A stretch of 16,731 nt of DNA, taken from positions 1-16,731 of the forward strand of contig DATNIW010000137.1 in NCBI GenBank assembly GCA_035604215.1. Direction: 5' to 3'. Source of the DNA: UBA5070 sp035604215 (lineage in GTDB: Bacteria; Fibrobacterota; Fibrobacteria; UBA5070). Position numbers and translations under genes: made by a program. Within the stretch, counting starts at the first letter, position 1; each line of letters starts with the position of its first letter. This document shows, in pieces, positions 14,721 to 16,731 of the stretch. Under the pieces are notes generated by a model. The model was not told where the DNA came from. It searched no databases and saw only the letters and a program-made list of their open reading frames with translations.

Positions 14721-14784
14721 TGGCAAATTCACAGTCAATTGGTGATTTGCCATGGCAAATTCGCATTTCACTTCGAATTTGCCA
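14721..14784. repeat. Cluster of four TGGCAAATTC-type inverted repeats
   Basis: A 10-bp unit, TGGCAAATTC, occurs at 14721-14730 and 14753-14762, with inverted copies at 14744-14752 (GATTTGCCA, one base missing) and 14775-14784 (exact). The two middle copies abut to form the perfect palindrome ATTTGCCATGGCAAAT (14745-14760). Two hairpins can form: an 8-bp stem (14721-14728 with 14745-14752) and a perfect 11-bp stem (14753-14763 with 14774-14784). The cluster is AT-rich in a GC-rich neighbourhood, begins 5 bp after the nnr stop, and resembles an extragenic REP-like element or a paired operator. Confidence 0.75.
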
Positions 14785-14816
14785 TCCGCCGAAGTTCCGG
14801 TAGTTTCACCCGGTGC

Positions 14817-14846
14817 TTGCGCTCCGGCCTTCCGTGCGTATAGATT
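14817..14846 (+). promoter_or_regulatory. Candidate promoter of the small lipoprotein gene
   Basis: TTGCGC (14817-14822) and TATAGA (14839-14844) are separated by 16 bp. The overlapping TAGATT (14841-14846) ends 7 nt before the ATG. Either -10 would start the transcript within a few bases of the start codon. No Shine-Dalgarno lies in between, so the mRNA may be leaderless. Confidence 0.45.
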
Positions 14847-14853
14847 CCCGTCC

Positions 14854-15267
14854 ATGAAGCACATCCTCTCCTGCGCATCAATCGCCGTCGCTTCGCTTTT
14901 CCTCTCCCTACTGTCGGGGTGCAAGGAAGAACCCCTGCCCGTCCTCCCCTGCGACACCACGACCCTGATCCTTTCCCACAAGGTCATCCGGTCCACGCCG
15001 GGGGGGCTGAGGATCATCGACGCCCCCGACCTGCGCCGGATGGACACCTTGAAGTTCACCGGTGGCTACACCCTCCACAAGAGCGGAGGGATGTTCGGCA
15101 AGTCCTGGGTGTATCTGGATGTGATCCACCGGGGACAGGCCGATTCCGTGTACCCCATCGACCTCATCACCAGCCTATGGAACGTGAACGAGGCCTTGCC
15201 GCCGGTGGCCGTGCCCATCAAGCGCTGCTACGACACCATCAAAGCCCACTTCCCGGACGCCAACTGA
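14854..15267 (+). CDS. Small lipoprotein of unknown function
   Basis: 137 aa, not recognised. The N-terminus is a clear lipoprotein signal: Met-Lys-His, a hydrophobic stretch, then LLSGC with Cys23 as the lipidated residue, followed by KEE. Mature residues form a small domain with strand-like segments (TTLILSHKVI, LKFTGGYTLHKSG, SWVYLDVIHRG) and two further cysteines (PCDTT and KRCYDT) that could form a disulfide. It probably acts in the periplasm or at the inner face of the outer membrane. ATG 14854 is chosen because it begins the signal peptide; an in-frame ATG at 14752 would translate through the inverted repeats. A promoter-like sequence lies directly upstream. It appears to be a single-gene unit, convergent with aspA (17 bp between stops). 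Confidence 0.8.
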   Translation: MKHILSCASIAVASLFLSLLSGCKEEPLPVLPCDTTTLILSHKVIRSTPGGLRIIDAPDLRRMDTLKFTGGYTLHKSGGMFGKSWVYLDVIHRGQADSVYPIDLITSLWNVNEALPPVAVPIKRCYDTIKAHFPDAN

Positions 15268-15284
15268 ACGGGGGAAGGATACCC

Positions 15285-16712
15285 CTACACGTTGTCCCGC
15301 AACCGCGGGTGCACCAGGCCTTCCGGTGACAGGATCCGGTCGAGTTGGTCGGCTTCCAGCAGGCCGCGCTCCAGCACCAGGTCGCGCACGCGACGGCCGG
15401 TGCGGTGCGCTTCCTGGGCGATGGCGGAGGCCTGGGCGTACCCGATCCAGGGATTGAGGGCCGTGGCAACACCCGCCGATTCCTCCACGTAGCGGTGCAG
15501 CGTTTCCCGATTGGCTTCGATCCCCACCACGCAGCGCTCGCGCAGCACGCGGCATCCGGAGGCCAGGTAGGTGAGGCTCTGGAACAGGCTCTTGGCCATG
15601 ATGGGTTCGAAGGCGTTGAGCTGGAGTTGCCCCGCTTCCGCGGCGAAGGTCACGGTGACGTCGTTTCCGATCACCGCGAAGGCGATCTGGTTCACCACCT
15701 CGGGGATGATGGGGTTCACCTTGCCCGGCATGATGGACGACCCCGCCGCCATGGGCGGCAACCGGATCTCGCCCAATCCGGCGCGCGGCCCGCTGGACAG
15801 GAGCCGCAAGTCGTTGCAGATCTTGGAGAGCTTCACCGCCACCCGCTTCAGGACCCCCGAGAGCTGCACGAAGGCCCCGGCGTCCTGGGTGGCTTCGATG
15901 AGATCGGGAGCCACGGAAAGCTCCACTCCCGCGATTTCCGACAATTTCCGGCAAACCAGGGCGGCGTACTGGGGCGGAGCGTTGATGCCGGTCCCGATGG
16001 CGGTGGCGCCCATGTTGATCTCGTGGACCAGGGTGCGGGCCTCTGCCAGGCGGCGGCCGTCCTCGTCCAGCATGTGGGCCCAGGCGTGGAACTCCTGTCC
16101 CAGGGTCATGGGGACGGCGTCCTGCAATTGGGTCCGCCCCATCTTGAGCACGTCGGAGAACTCGTCGCCCTTGGCCCCGAAGGCCTTGGCCAGGAGATCC
16201 AGCTCGCGCAGCAGGTGCCCGGTCAGGAAGTGGAGGGCGATCTTGAGGGCGGTGGGATAGGCGTCGTTGGTGCTCTGGCTCGCGTTGACGTGGTCCAGCG
16301 GGTGCAGCTTGGCGTAGTCGCCCTTCACGTGGCCCAGGATCTCCAAGGCGCGGTTGCAGACCACCTCGTTGGCGTTCATGTTGGTGCTGGTCCCGGCGCC
16401 GCCCTGGATCACGTCGCACACGAACTGGTCGTGGAGGTCTCCCCGGCGGATCTCCTCGCAGGCCTGGACGATGGCCGCGCAGCGTTCGTCGTCCAGGATG
16501 CCCAGCTCGCGGTTGGCCAAGGCGGCGGCCTGCTTCACGCAGGCCAGGGCGTTGACCAGCTCTGGATAGAGGGAGATGGCCACCCCCGAGATGGCGAAGT
16601 TCTCCAAGGCCCGGAGGGTGTGGATCCCCCAATAGGCGTCGGCCGGGACCGAACGGTCTCCCAGGAGGTCGTGTTCGGTGCGGACGGTGGTCGAGGAGAG
16701 GTTGGAAATCAT
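15285..16712 (-). CDS. aspA: Aspartate ammonia-lyase
   Basis: 475 aa. It reversibly splits L-aspartate into fumarate and ammonia, linking amino-acid use to the TCA cycle or fumarate respiration; a cytosolic homotetramer. It belongs to the fumarase/aspartase superfamily and is closer to aspartases than to class II fumarases: RTEHDLLGDRSVPADAYWGI (11-30), DVLKMGRTQLQDAVPMTLGQ (187-206) and NDLRLLSSGPRAGLGEI (300-316) follow AspA closely. The signature GSSIMPGKVNP (324-334) carries the catalytic Ser and is followed by PEVVNQ. The C-terminal residues (LLEADQLDRILSPEGLVHP) complete the protein. The ATG gives the normal N-terminus. There is no Shine-Dalgarno, and TATCCT lies 6 nt upstream. It is monocistronic as far as the window shows. 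Confidence 0.94.
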   Translation of the reverse strand: MISNLSSTTVRTEHDLLGDRSVPADAYWGIHTLRALENFAISGVAISLYPELVNALACVKQAAALANRELGILDDERCAAIVQACEEIRRGDLHDQFVCDVIQGGAGTSTNMNANEVVCNRALEILGHVKGDYAKLHPLDHVNASQSTNDAYPTALKIALHFLTGHLLRELDLLAKAFGAKGDEFSDVLKMGRTQLQDAVPMTLGQEFHAWAHMLDEDGRRLAEARTLVHEINMGATAIGTGINAPPQYAALVCRKLSEIAGVELSVAPDLIEATQDAGAFVQLSGVLKRVAVKLSKICNDLRLLSSGPRAGLGEIRLPPMAAGSSIMPGKVNPIIPEVVNQIAFAVIGNDVTVTFAAEAGQLQLNAFEPIMAKSLFQSLTYLASGCRVLRERCVVGIEANRETLHRYVEESAGVATALNPWIGYAQASAIAQEAHRTGRRVRDLVLERGLLEADQLDRILSPEGLVHPRLRDNV

Positions 16713-16718
16713 GGCCAG

Positions 16719-16724
16719 AGGATA
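16719..16724 (-). promoter_or_regulatory. Candidate -10 box of aspA
   Basis: TATCCT on the minus strand lies 6 nt before the aspA ATG. If it is the -10 box, the mRNA starts at the ATG. The window ends 7 bp beyond it, so a -35 cannot be examined. Confidence 0.35.
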
Positions 16725-16731
16725 CCAAACC

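Noticed and set aside
13426..14766. Long minus-strand open frame opposite nnr, and similar frames opposite gmd, nadE and aspA
   Set aside because: All are antisense shadows of genes with complete catalytic motifs; none shows a family motif.
14752..14853. Earlier start for the small lipoprotein
   Set aside because: It would put 34 polar residues before a perfect lipoprotein signal peptide and translate through the inverted-repeat cluster.
15271..15285. GGGG...CCCC as a terminator between the lipoprotein gene and aspA
   Set aside because: The stem has only four pairs and no T-run follows on either strand.

Overview
This is a compact, GC-rich bacterial chromosome segment (about two thirds G+C by eye). 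It carries two lipoprotein signal peptides with lipoboxes, MurA, DnaA, and a membrane protein combining a receiver-like domain with a DUF4388-like domain. These point to a free-living, probably Gram-negative (diderm) bacterium. The phylum cannot be fixed from sequence alone; a Fibrobacterota- or Myxococcota-like lineage is only a guess. There are no rRNA or tRNA genes, CRISPR arrays or insertion sequences.

Layout. (1) 1-330, minus: an AbrB/MazE-type antitoxin and the first 23 codons of a Doc/Fic-type toxin that runs off the left edge, behind a perfect palindromic operator. This end is visibly less GC-rich than the rest. (2) 345-3758, minus: murA, then a UDP-glucuronate decarboxylase-type SDR and gmd; a terminator-like hairpin at the murA stop separates the envelope gene from the two nucleotide-sugar genes. 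(3) 3854-5185, plus: dnaA, divergent from murA and convergent with nadE. (4) 5234-9445, minus: a tight five-gene unit, adk > receiver-like/DUF4388 membrane protein > ruvX > unknown 137-aa protein > glutamine-dependent nadE. (5) 9668-14715, plus: a five-gene unit znuA-like > znuC-like > znuB-like > DegT-family aminotransferase > bifunctional NAD(P)HX repair enzyme, each junction after the first gene overlapping by GTGA or ATGA. It lies behind a leader with a CRP/FNR-like site, a -10 box and two hairpins, the second a typical intrinsic terminator. (6) 14721-14784: a cluster of inverted repeats. (7) 14854-15267, plus: a small orphan lipoprotein. (8) 15285-16712, minus: aspartate ammonia-lyase.

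How it works together. The two large divergent units share a 222-bp control region and a loose nucleotide theme: adk (adenylate balance) and nadE (last step of NAD synthesis) on one side, NAD(P)HX repair on the other. The plus unit adds zinc (or related divalent metal) uptake. The left part supplies nucleotide sugars and peptidoglycan precursors. The points most worth a second look are: the attenuator-like leader of the zinc operon; a TANNNT box 6-7 nt before the start codon of four transcription-unit-leading genes without a ribosome binding site (probable leaderless mRNAs); the recurring GTGA start/stop overlaps; an Asp in place of the catalytic Cys of MurA; and the inverted-repeat cluster. 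No clearly new multi-gene system was recognised.
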